Position numbers and translations under genes: made by a program. A stretch of 5,903 bases of DNA from assembly GCA_900553205.1 (NCBI GenBank), contig USCK01000117.1:1-5903 (forward strand). Direction: 5' to 3'. Below the pieces are notes generated by a model. That model did not search any database and had not been told where the DNA came from. It worked only from the letters and a program-made list of their open reading frames with translations. This document shows positions 1-5,132 of the stretch, piece by piece (the first letter of the stretch is position 1; every line of letters begins with the position of its first letter). Source of the DNA: an uncultured bacterium. Its GTDB lineage: Bacteria; Cyanobacteriota; Vampirovibrionia; Gastranaerophilales; Gastranaerophilaceae.

Positions 1-265
1 TTAGTTCAGAAGGCGTTTGACCGATAGAATTGTATAATAATTCTACAGCTTTATAAACAATACTGTTTTCATCTGTCGGAATATGGTCTATTATCAAATC
101 ATCAAAATTTTCATCTTGAGATAAGATATTTATTTCAACCCCTGTCCCTGGTAAAACTGTTTCATCTATTGTAACTGTATTATAAATAGGTAATGCAATA
201 CCTAAACAATCAAATCCGGGTCCTAAATTAGCCGATGTAGCCGGCACTTTTACACTAACTTTCAT
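1..265 (-). CDS. thrB: Homoserine kinase, N-terminal 88 residues (runs off left edge)
   Basis: ThrB phosphorylates L-homoserine with ATP to O-phosphohomoserine in the cytoplasm, the step before threonine synthase. Translating the minus strand from the ATG at 265-263 gives an open frame of 88 codons to the window edge. Its start, MKVSVKVPATSANLGPGFDC followed by LGIAL, is the characteristic first strand and loop of ThrB in the GHMP kinase superfamily. The ATP-binding glycine-rich motif and the C-terminal domain lie outside the window. The ATG is preceded by AGGGAT, which overlaps the TAG stop of the upstream exonuclease gene; the 9-bp gap implies cotranscription and probably translational coupling. 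Another GHMP kinase is possible, but the SANLGPGFDCLG signature is most typical of homoserine kinase. Confidence 0.9.
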   Translation of the reverse strand, partial: MKVSVKVPATSANLGPGFDCLGIALPIYNTVTIDETVLPGTGVEINILSQDENFDDLIIDHIPTDENSIVYKAVELLYNSIGQTPSEL

Positions 266-274
266 TCTTTATCC

Positions 275-1102
275 CTATAACATTGTAACACTTGTCTTAC
301 CATATTTCGCAGATAAATCATCTATATGGTGAATAAAATAAACATAAGATTCCAAATCTTTTTCGTTTAAATCAACAATCGCACCCCAATCTATTCTTCC
401 ATGGTGAGCTGCAATCATTTTAGCAATTCTTTTAAAACCTTTACTCATACATAATGTATATCCGTATTGTGAGTGGGTCAGCCATTCTTTTTTAAAGGTA
501 TCATCATAGTCAATCATACCGTTTTCTGTATTAATAGTATATTCATAAATTTTGCCGATATCGTGAAGAATGCACGCTGCAATAGCTTCATCTTTATTGA
601 TTTGTTGATGTAAAATATTGATATTTGTTTCTGCAATCTTGATACATTCAAGAGTATGAACCAACAAGCCTCCGATATAGTTGTGGTGCATAGTTTTTGC
701 TGCAGGTGAAACTTTTATTTGTTCTTCATGTTCTTTGAAATAATCAAGCAAGAAGGCTTTTAATTCAGCATTCTCTAATTTGTTAATATACTCTACAATT
801 TCGTTAAATGTATTATCTCTTTCATCTTCTGACAAGCCCATCTTAGCTTCTTTGATAAGCTCTAAAGATGTAATAAGACAATTATTGAATCTTTCATTGA
901 AGGAAGCTGTTACAATACGAACAATATTACCGATTCTGAAAAGTTTAACATCTAATCTGTTAAGAGCTTCTTCCCACAGTACACAATTCAAAACTGTTTC
1001 TGTTGCAGGGTCTTTTAATTGCAGTTTCCCCATTTTTGTTCCGGCTTTAGTATCACCAACTGAAAATGATACTACTTCATAATGAATATCAGTACTGAAC
1101 AT
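275..1102 (-). CDS. OB-fold/HD-domain 3'-5' exoribonuclease, YhaM family
   Basis: This 275-residue cytoplasmic protein has the two-part plan of YhaM/CBF1-type exonucleases. An N-terminal OB-fold nucleic-acid-binding domain covers about residues 8-85, followed by an HD phosphohydrolase domain at about 130-270. Visible HD-domain motifs are HHNYIGGLLVH (139-149), ILHDIGK (178-184, metal-binding His180-Asp181), WLTH (207-210), AAHHGRIDWG (231-240) and FIHHIDDLSAK (256-266, Asp261). Each aligns by eye with the matching block of Bacillus YhaM, a metal-dependent 3'-5' exoribonuclease that trims short RNAs and can also degrade DNA. The protein is somewhat shorter than YhaM (about 314 residues), mainly in the N-terminal half. 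The ATG is supported by GGAGGAG at 1111-1105. The gene is first in a unit with thrB, a pairing with no obvious functional logic. I inferred the exact substrate from the family; a different HD hydrolase specificity cannot be excluded. Confidence 0.85.
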   Translation of the reverse strand: MFSTDIHYEVVSFSVGDTKAGTKMGKLQLKDPATETVLNCVLWEEALNRLDVKLFRIGNIVRIVTASFNERFNNCLITSLELIKEAKMGLSEDERDNTFNEIVEYINKLENAELKAFLLDYFKEHEEQIKVSPAAKTMHHNYIGGLLVHTLECIKIAETNINILHQQINKDEAIAACILHDIGKIYEYTINTENGMIDYDDTFKKEWLTHSQYGYTLCMSKGFKRIAKMIAAHHGRIDWGAIVDLNEKDLESYVYFIHHIDDLSAKYGKTSVTML

Positions 1103-1165
1103 ATCTCCTCCATTCCTTGCTATATTGTACTACAAAAACGATTTTCGATTTTTTCTGTATATAAA

Positions 1166-1231
1166 TTGTTAACATTTGTAACTTTAATATCCCGATTTTG
1201 GCAATTTTTTTCTTGTTAAATACTTTGTATA
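1166..1231. promoter_or_regulatory. Repeated TTGTTAA/TTGTA motifs between divergent genes
   Basis: The 185-bp gap between the exonuclease gene (-) and the ribbon-helix-helix gene (+) holds two similar arrangements. TTGTTAAC at 1166-1173 is followed by TTGTAAC at 1176-1182, and TTGTTAAA at 1213-1220 is followed by TTGTATA at 1225-1231. Half-sites start 10 and 12 bp apart, about one helical turn. Ribbon-helix-helix proteins commonly bind such short spaced repeats, so an operator for the adjacent regulator is plausible. The motif is AT-rich and could be chance. I could not identify a convincing -35/-10 pair for either gene here. Confidence 0.3.
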
Positions 1232-1287
1232 TATGTAAACGGGAACTAAGAGTTAATATCTTATACAAAAATAAAGGGGAATTTAAT

Positions 1288-1476
1288 ATGTCAAGAGTTT
1301 TAATATCAATGCCTGAAAGATTTTTAGATGAAATTGATAATGTTGCAGAAAACGAAAATCGTTCACGTTCAGAGCTTATTCGTGAAGCTTTAAGAACATA
1401 TATTCATCGTAATCGAGTAAGAAGTTCAGCTTATGCTCAACGTAATGCAGAGTTATTAGATGCTCTTTTGGATTAA
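1288..1476 (+). CDS. Small ribbon-helix-helix (CopG/MetJ-type) DNA-binding protein
   Basis: The 62-residue product starts MSRVLISMPERFLDEIDNVA and continues through NRSRSELIREALRTYI. This is a textbook ribbon-helix-helix fold: a short beta strand (RVLISM, residues 3-8) that inserts in the DNA major groove as a dimer, helix 1 (about 10-23), the turn with the N-R-S-R-S-E-L motif, and helix 2 (about 28-41). A short tail (NAELLDALLD) closes the protein. I chose the ATG at 1288 because AAAGGGGA (1273-1280) lies at correct spacing and the fold begins exactly there; a longer reading from 1198 would add unrelated residues. Proteins of this size act as transcriptional repressors or as antitoxins. No toxin gene follows: only 92 bp separate it from the convergent ilvC. 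It is therefore an orphan antitoxin-like protein or a stand-alone autoregulated repressor. Its target is unknown. Confidence 0.85.
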   Translation: MSRVLISMPERFLDEIDNVAENENRSRSELIREALRTYIHRNRVRSSAYAQRNAELLDALLD

Positions 1477-1530
1477 TATAAATAGTATTGTGTTGATAAC
1501 GCCTTAGAGGCAAAGTAAATGTATAATTAT

Positions 1531-1560
1531 AAAGGTGACTATTTCTAGCCACCTTTTATT
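1531..1560. terminator. Hairpin between convergent RHH gene and ilvC
   Basis: AAAGGTG (1531-1537) pairs with CACCTTT (1550-1556). One A-C mismatch inside the stem is followed by a further CT/AG pairing, and the 3' side runs into TTTTATTT on the plus strand. On the minus strand the same stem is followed by TTTATAATT, a weaker T-rich tail. It likely terminates the plus-strand gene efficiently and may also serve ilvC. A smaller GCCT/AGGC hairpin (1501-1511) lies just upstream without a T-run. Confidence 0.65.
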
Positions 1561-1568
1561 TGTTTAGT

Positions 1569-2591
1569 TTAGTTTTTAGATTTATCAATAATTTTGTCTT
1601 TACCCCATTTGAAAGAGTTTCGTATTTCTGAACCGACTTTTTCTATCAAATGGTTATTGTTAGCTTCTCGCAATTTTTTGAAAATCTCACTACCTGACTG
1701 CATTTCGTTCATAAATTCTTTTGCATAACTGCCATTTTGAATATCTTTTAAAATTTCTTTCATTCTGTTTTTTACATCAGGTGTAATAAGTTTCGGTCCT
1801 CTTGTTAAATCTCCGTATTCAGCATTGTTTGAAATTGAATAGTGCATTGCATCAATACCACCTTCATAAATCAAATCAACAATAAGCTTCAGTTCGTGGC
1901 ATACTTCAAAATATGCCATATAAGGTGAATAACCGGCTTCTACAAGTGTTTCAAACGCATTTTTTATTAATGCAGTACAACCACCACAAAGAACTGCTTG
2001 TTCTCCAAATAAATCGGTTTCGGTTTCTTCTTTGAAGGTTGTTTCAATAATTCCGGCTCTACCTGCTCCGATAGCTCCTGCATAAGAAAGTGCAACCTCT
2101 TTTGAATTGCCTGTTACATCTTGATATATTGCAATTAATGAAGGTGTACCTTTGCCAGCCAAGTATTCGCTTCTGACAGTATGTCCCGGAGCTTTTGGTG
2201 CAACCATAATGACATTAATATCCTTTGGTGGAACTATCCAGTTGTAGTGAATATTAAACCCGTGTGCAAACATTAAATATTGACCAGCTCTAAGGTTTGG
2301 CTTGATTTCTTCTTCAAAAACTTTAGCTTGAACTTCATCAGGGATTAAAACTTGAATTATATCTGCTTCTTTTACGGCTTCTGCAACCGGCATTGTCTTA
2401 AATCCGTAATCTTTAGCTTTTGTATCAGAAACTCCACCTTGTCTAAGTCCCAAAATAACATCACAGCCTGAATCTTTTAGGTTCATTGACTGACCGTAAC
2501 CTTGAGAGCCGAAGCCGATAATAGCTATTTTTTTTGATTTTATAAGTTCTGTATCAATATCTTTGTCTAAATATATTTTTAAGTCTGACAT
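1569..2591 (-). CDS. ilvC: Ketol-acid reductoisomerase (acetohydroxyacid isomeroreductase)
   Basis: IlvC converts acetolactate or acetohydroxybutyrate to the dihydroxy acids of valine, isoleucine and leucine synthesis, using NAD(P)H and Mg2+ in the cytoplasm. At 340 residues it is a short class I enzyme. The Rossmann domain has G26-F-G28-S-Q-G31. The catalytic residues are present: His110 in FAHGFNIHY, Asp193 and Glu197 in ETDLFGEQ, Glu229 and Glu233 in YFEVCHELK, and Ser254 in HYSISNNAEYGD. The cofactor-specificity loop reads GLRQGGVSDTKA (48-59). The first serine usually seen in such loops (GLREGSxSW) is Gly53, Ser55 is kept, and Asp56 replaces the usual Trp, so cofactor preference may differ from standard NADPH enzymes. 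The ATG is supported by AGAGAGG at 2605-2599. The gene lies 19 bp after pyrG and is probably cotranscribed with it; no ilvB, ilvN or leu genes flank it. Confidence 0.97.
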   Translation of the reverse strand: MSDLKIYLDKDIDTELIKSKKIAIIGFGSQGYGQSMNLKDSGCDVILGLRQGGVSDTKAKDYGFKTMPVAEAVKEADIIQVLIPDEVQAKVFEEEIKPNLRAGQYLMFAHGFNIHYNWIVPPKDINVIMVAPKAPGHTVRSEYLAGKGTPSLIAIYQDVTGNSKEVALSYAGAIGAGRAGIIETTFKEETETDLFGEQAVLCGGCTALIKNAFETLVEAGYSPYMAYFEVCHELKLIVDLIYEGGIDAMHYSISNNAEYGDLTRGPKLITPDVKNRMKEILKDIQNGSYAKEFMNEMQSGSEIFKKLREANNNHLIEKVGSEIRNSFKWGKDKIIDKSKN

Positions 2592-2610
2592 AAGTTTACC
2601 TCTCTAATAT

Positions 2611-4215
2611 TTATTTAATTCTTTTGCAAGCTGCAGTAACAAGCCCTAAAAATAGTGGGTGTGGTCTATTTGGTCTTGATTTGAATTCAGGGTGAAATTG
2701 TCCAGCCACAAACCAATCATTTTTAGGTATTTCAACCATTTCTGCTAACATTCCGTCAGGTGACATGCCGGAAAATACAAGACCTGCTTTTGATATTTGG
2801 GCTATGTATTCGTTGTTCACTTCGTAGCGATGCCTGTGGCGTTCAGAAATTTTGTTTGTACCATAGGCTTGTTCTGCTTTTGTGCCTTCTTTTACTATAC
2901 AGTCATAAGCCCCAAGTCGCATTGTACCACCGTATCCTTTTACATTCTTTTGCTCAATCATAAGGTCTATTACGGGGGTTGAACAACCTTCATCAAATTC
3001 TTTAGAATTAGCATCTTTCAAGCCAACTACATTTCTTGCAAATTCAATAACTGCGCATTGCATACCCAAACAAATACCAAGGAACGGAAGATTATTTTCA
3101 CGAGCATATTTGATAGCATTTAGTTTTCCTTCAATACCTCTAACACCAAATCCCCCCGGAACAACAAGCCCTTGGACATCTTTTAAAAGCTTTTTGCAGT
3201 CACTGTATTCGTTACATTCTTCTGAATTTATCCACTTTATCTCAACTTTTGCGTCGTTTTTGTATCCTGCATGTTTTAGAGATTCCACAACTGATAAATA
3301 AGCATCAGATAGTTTTGTGTATTTACCAGCGATAGCTATTGTTACTGTTTTTTGTGGTTTTTTAATTTTGTTTACCAATTCCTTCCAGTCTGCTAAATCT
3401 GCAGGTCTGTCTTCTGTTTGAAGTAATTTAAGAACAACTTCTGCAAAATTTTGTTCCTCTAAAACCAATGGTACTTCATAGATACTTTTCATATCCTTAC
3501 ATTCAATAACAGCTTCTTTTGGAACAGAGCAGAAAAGAGCAAGTTTTTCTTTTTCTGTCTTAGGAATTGATTTTGAGGTTCTGCAAACCAAGACTTCCGG
3601 TTGCAAACCATAGCTTCTTAGAACATTAACACTGTGTTGTGAAGGCTTTGTTTTAAGCTCTCCTGATGTAGGTAAGTACGGTAAAAGTGTGCAATGAATA
3701 TTTATTGCATTCCCGACTCCTTGTTCTGTTTTGAATTGTCTGATGGCTTCAATAAACGGCAAACTTTCAATGTCACCTATTGTTCCTCCAATTTCTATAA
3801 CTTGGAAATCAGTATTGAAGTGTTTTTGAGCTTTTATAATTCGTGACTTGATTTCATTTGTTATATGAGGAATAGTTTGAACCGTTGCGCCTAAATAATC
3901 GCCTCTGCGTTCTTTGTTTATAACGGTTTGATAAACACTGCCTGATGTAACATTTGAAATTTGGCTAAAGTTTGCATCAATAAATCTTTCGTAATGTCCT
4001 AAATCTAAATCTGTTTCTGCGCCATCATCTGTTACAAAAACTTCGCCATGTTGAAACGGACTCATTGTCCCTGGATCAACATTTATATATGGGTCAAATT
4101 TTTGTATGGCAACACTAAAACCTTTGGAACGCAATAAACGACCTAAAGATGCTCCAATAATACCTTTACCGAGAGAACTAACAACACCTCCAGTTATAAA
4201 AATATATTTTGTCAT
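2611..4215 (-). CDS. pyrG: CTP synthase (glutamine-hydrolysing)
   Basis: PyrG aminates UTP to CTP with ATP and glutamine, the last step of pyrimidine nucleotide synthesis, in the cytoplasm. The 534 residues match the usual length (about 535-545). The N-terminal amidoligase domain (about 1-265) starts KYIFITGGVVSSLGKG with its ATP-binding loop at 9-18. It continues with DPYINVDPGTMSPFQHGEVF (41-60), DGAETDLDLGHYERF (64-78) and EIGGTIGDIES (141-151). The C-terminal class I glutamine amidotransferase domain (about 290-530) has the nucleophile Cys382 in LGICLGMQ and the His508/Glu510 pair in FHPEF, so the triad is intact. The start follows AAGAGGGG at 4228-4221 with a short 5-nt spacer. It is downstream of gatC but separated by a strong terminator, and upstream of ilvC by 19 bp. 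A promoter of its own is not evident, so expression may depend on readthrough or on a promoter within gatC. Confidence 0.98.
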   Translation of the reverse strand: MTKYIFITGGVVSSLGKGIIGASLGRLLRSKGFSVAIQKFDPYINVDPGTMSPFQHGEVFVTDDGAETDLDLGHYERFIDANFSQISNVTSGSVYQTVINKERRGDYLGATVQTIPHITNEIKSRIIKAQKHFNTDFQVIEIGGTIGDIESLPFIEAIRQFKTEQGVGNAINIHCTLLPYLPTSGELKTKPSQHSVNVLRSYGLQPEVLVCRTSKSIPKTEKEKLALFCSVPKEAVIECKDMKSIYEVPLVLEEQNFAEVVLKLLQTEDRPADLADWKELVNKIKKPQKTVTIAIAGKYTKLSDAYLSVVESLKHAGYKNDAKVEIKWINSEECNEYSDCKKLLKDVQGLVVPGGFGVRGIEGKLNAIKYARENNLPFLGICLGMQCAVIEFARNVVGLKDANSKEFDEGCSTPVIDLMIEQKNVKGYGGTMRLGAYDCIVKEGTKAEQAYGTNKISERHRHRYEVNNEYIAQISKAGLVFSGMSPDGMLAEMVEIPKNDWFVAGQFHPEFKSRPNRPHPLFLGLVTAACKRIK

Positions 4216-4247
4216 ACAAACCCCTCTTAAAACTTCTCAAACGACAT

Positions 4248-4277
4248 AAAAAAAAAGAGGGAAGAACTCCCTCTTTT
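4248..4277 (-). terminator. Intrinsic terminator after gatC, 33 bp before pyrG
   Basis: A perfect 10-bp inverted repeat, AAAAGAGGGA (minus strand 4277-4268 reads this arm) and TCCCTCTTTT (4262-4253), encloses a 5-nt loop. On the minus strand it runs into nine consecutive T residues (4256-4248). It begins 7 bases after the gatC stop codon. The T-run exists only in the minus direction at this strength. It would end gatC transcripts or act as an attenuator for pyrG-ilvC. Confidence 0.9.
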
Positions 4278-4284
4278 GTAATCC

Positions 4285-4566
4285 TTAATTAATTTTGGGA
4301 ACCTTAAAGAAACCGTCTTCCTCGCAAGGAGCGTTCTTCATTAATTCCTCTTTGCTTATCTCATACTTCACTGCGTCTTCACGCATAACATTTACAAAAT
4401 CAATAGCATGTGCCATTGGCTCAACTCCTGTTGTGTCAACCTCATTCATTTGGTCAACATATTTTAGGACATCTCCTAATTGAGTTGTAAACTTGGCTTT
4501 TTCTTCTTCAGTAAGTTCTAGTCTTGCTAATTTTGCAACATGTTCTACATCTTTTATTGTAATCAT
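4285..4566 (-). CDS. gatC: Aspartyl/glutamyl-tRNA(Asn/Gln) amidotransferase subunit C
   Basis: GatC is the small subunit of GatCAB, which converts misacylated Glu-tRNA(Gln) and Asp-tRNA(Asn) to the correct aminoacyl-tRNAs. It wraps around GatA and stabilises the complex. The 93-residue protein has the family's usual length and shape. Two N-terminal helices begin with ITIKDVEHVAKLARLELTEE (2-21) and carry the typical V-x-x-V/I-A-x-L-A-R-L motif. A linker (VDTTGVEPMAHA, 43-54) is followed by REDAVK (62-67) and a C-terminal segment ending in the conserved EEDGFFKVPKI. The gene stands alone here: gatA and gatB, often adjacent in other genomes, are absent from the window. The start is preceded by GAGGT at 4579-4575, which lies within an inverted repeat that could limit ribosome access. 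A terminator directly follows the stop codon. Confidence 0.95.
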   Translation of the reverse strand: MITIKDVEHVAKLARLELTEEEKAKFTTQLGDVLKYVDQMNEVDTTGVEPMAHAIDFVNVMREDAVKYEISKEELMKNAPCEEDGFFKVPKIN

Positions 4567-4570
4567 TTTT

Positions 4571-4590
4571 TATTACCTCGTTGGGTAATA
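4571..4590 (-). promoter_or_regulatory. Inverted repeat covering the gatC ribosome binding site
   Basis: TATTACC (4571-4577) and GGTAATA (4584-4590) form a perfect 7-bp inverted repeat with a 6-nt spacer, ending 4 bases before the gatC ATG. In the mRNA the gatC Shine-Dalgarno GAGGT falls partly in the loop and partly in the 3' arm, so folding would partly mask it. It could equally be a DNA operator. The repeat is clear; the function is inference. Confidence 0.5.
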
Positions 4591-4603
4591 TGTTATCAGA
4601 AAG

Positions 4604-4632
4604 GTTTTATTTTTGCAAGTTGTTAATAACAA
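4604..4632 (-). promoter_or_regulatory. Predicted gatC promoter
   Basis: On the minus strand TTGTTA (4632-4627) and TAAAAC (4609-4604) are separated by exactly 17 bp, each matching four of six consensus bases of a sigma-70-type promoter. The predicted start near 4597 gives a leader of about 30 nt that would begin with the hairpin over the ribosome binding site. The -35 element is one arm of the palindrome shared with the opposite promoter. Confidence 0.45.
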
Positions 4633-4647
4633 TAATTTCGCTATATT
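4620..4647 (+). promoter_or_regulatory. Predicted plus-strand promoter sharing a palindromic -35 with gatC
   Basis: TTGTTA (4620-4625) and TATATT (4642-4647) are 16 bp apart on the plus strand. The -35 hexamer is the left arm of TTGTTA-A-TAACAA (4620-4632), whose right arm is the -35 of the gatC promoter, so the two promoters are back to back with abutting -35 elements. Transcription would start near 4654 and run toward the terminator at 4780-4804 and then rpmI. Confidence 0.45.
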
Positions 4648-4653
4648 TCGCAT

Positions 4654-4804
4654 ATTTACAGACCATTACAAACTTCTGTCGATAATAGCCTGACAGAGTA
4701 ATATCTATGACAACTCTTTTTTAGTTAAATAATGTTATTAAAATAAATCTTTTTCATACTTCCAGCTATTCTTAATTCCAAGAGGCAATTTGCCTCTTTT
4801 TTTT
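4654..4804 (+). ncRNA. Candidate short RNA or rpmI-rplT leader, about 150 nt
   Basis: The stretch between the predicted promoter (4620-4647) and the strong terminator (4780-4804) has no coding frame of note; only a five-codon MTTLF reading at 4707-4724 without a good ribosome binding site. It shows structure: TCTGTC (4675-4680) pairs with GACAGA (4692-4697), and the same TCTGT can instead pair with ACAGA at 4658-4662, giving two mutually exclusive hairpins. It may be a free small RNA or the terminated leader of the ribosomal protein operon, comparable in logic to L20 autoregulatory leaders. I do not recognise a known RNA family in it. Confidence 0.35.
4780..4804 (+). terminator. Intrinsic terminator upstream of rpmI
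   Basis: AAGAGGC (4780-4786) and GCCTCTT (4792-4798) form a 7-bp stem with an AATTT loop, followed by eight T residues (4797-4804) on the plus strand. No T-run exists on the minus strand. As no plus-strand gene precedes it for more than 3 kb, it must end either an untranslated transcript starting in this region or the rpmI leader. Confidence 0.85.
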
Positions 4805-4817
4805 GTGTTGCAAATAC

Positions 4818-4845
4818 TTGCATTTATATATTGATAATGTAGAAT
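4818..4845 (+). promoter_or_regulatory. Predicted rpmI-rplT promoter
   Basis: TTGCAT (4818-4823) and TAGAAT (4840-4845) are 16 bp apart, just after the terminator, giving a start near 4852 and a leader of about 58 nt. An overlapping alternative is TTGCAA (4808-4813) with GATAAT (4833-4838), spacer 19. The leader holds a repeated GGTATG (4871-4876 and 4885-4890) of unknown meaning. Confidence 0.5.
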
Positions 4846-4910
4846 TAAATTAACCGAGATATAGTGCGTTGGTATGCCTTATCCGGTATGAATACAAAAG
4901 GAGAAACGAA

Positions 4911-5120
4911 ATGCCAAAGATGAAAACTCACAGATCTGCTGCAAAACGTTACAAAGTTACTGCAACAGGTAAAATTCAAAGAAGACATGCAGGTATCGGT
5001 CACTTGCTTCAACACAAGTCTGGCTCAAGAAAACGTAAAATCTTCGGTGATATTGCGATTTCAGATAGTCAAGTAAAATTGGTATCTTACGAGTTACCAT
5101 ACAAGAAGTATTCAAGATAG
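4911..5120 (+). CDS. rpmI: 50S ribosomal protein L35 (bL35)
   Basis: bL35 is a small basic protein of the large ribosomal subunit that binds 23S rRNA. The 69-residue product opens with MPKMKTHRSAAKRYKVTATG, the family signature, followed by KIQRRHAGIGHLLQHKS (21-37), the basic SRKRK (38-42) and the late conserved LPY (61-63). It is a few residues longer than the usual 64-66, owing to the KKYSR tail. I chose the ATG at 4911 because AAAAGGAG (4896-4903) sits 7 nt upstream and the signature begins there; an upstream in-frame reading from 4869 adds residues foreign to the family. It is the first gene of a two-gene operon with rplT, 12 bp apart. infC, the usual first gene in many bacteria, is absent, and the upstream region provides its own promoter and a terminator. 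Confidence 0.97.
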   Translation: MPKMKTHRSAAKRYKVTATGKIQRRHAGIGHLLQHKSGSRKRKIFGDIAISDSQVKLVSYELPYKKYSR

Positions 5121-5132
5121 GAGTGTTGAACA

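Noticed and set aside
780..1082. 100-codon plus-strand frame opposite the exonuclease gene
   Set aside because: It is the complement of the conserved OB-fold coding region, with low-complexity Ser/Leu content typical of a shadow frame.
1198..1287. N-terminal extension of the ribbon-helix-helix protein from a TTG at 1198
   Set aside because: The added residues are not part of the fold, no ribosome binding site precedes 1198, and a good one precedes the ATG at 1288.
1477..1568. A toxin gene partnering the ribbon-helix-helix protein
   Set aside because: Only 92 bp remain before the convergent ilvC end, and they contain hairpins but no usable reading frame.
2760..3301. Open frames on the plus strand opposite pyrG
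   Set aside because: They lie wholly within a conserved, intact pyrG, have no ribosome binding sites and give protein sequences without recognisable features.
4216..4300. CTP-sensing reiterative-transcription attenuator of pyrG, as in Bacillus
   Set aside because: That mechanism needs a promoter starting with GGGC and a pyrimidine-rich 5' terminator arm to pair with added G residues. Here the 5' arm (AAAAGAGGGA) is purine-rich and the upstream sequence is the gatC coding end without a clear promoter.
4707..4724. Leader peptide MTTLF in the rpmI upstream region
   Set aside because: Five codons only, no ribosome binding site, and no run of regulatory codons such as those of amino-acid attenuators.
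4567..4910. tRNA or other known structured RNA in the gatC-rpmI gap
   Set aside because: No cloverleaf, T-loop or CCA-stem pattern is visible, and none of the familiar riboswitch core sequences is apparent.
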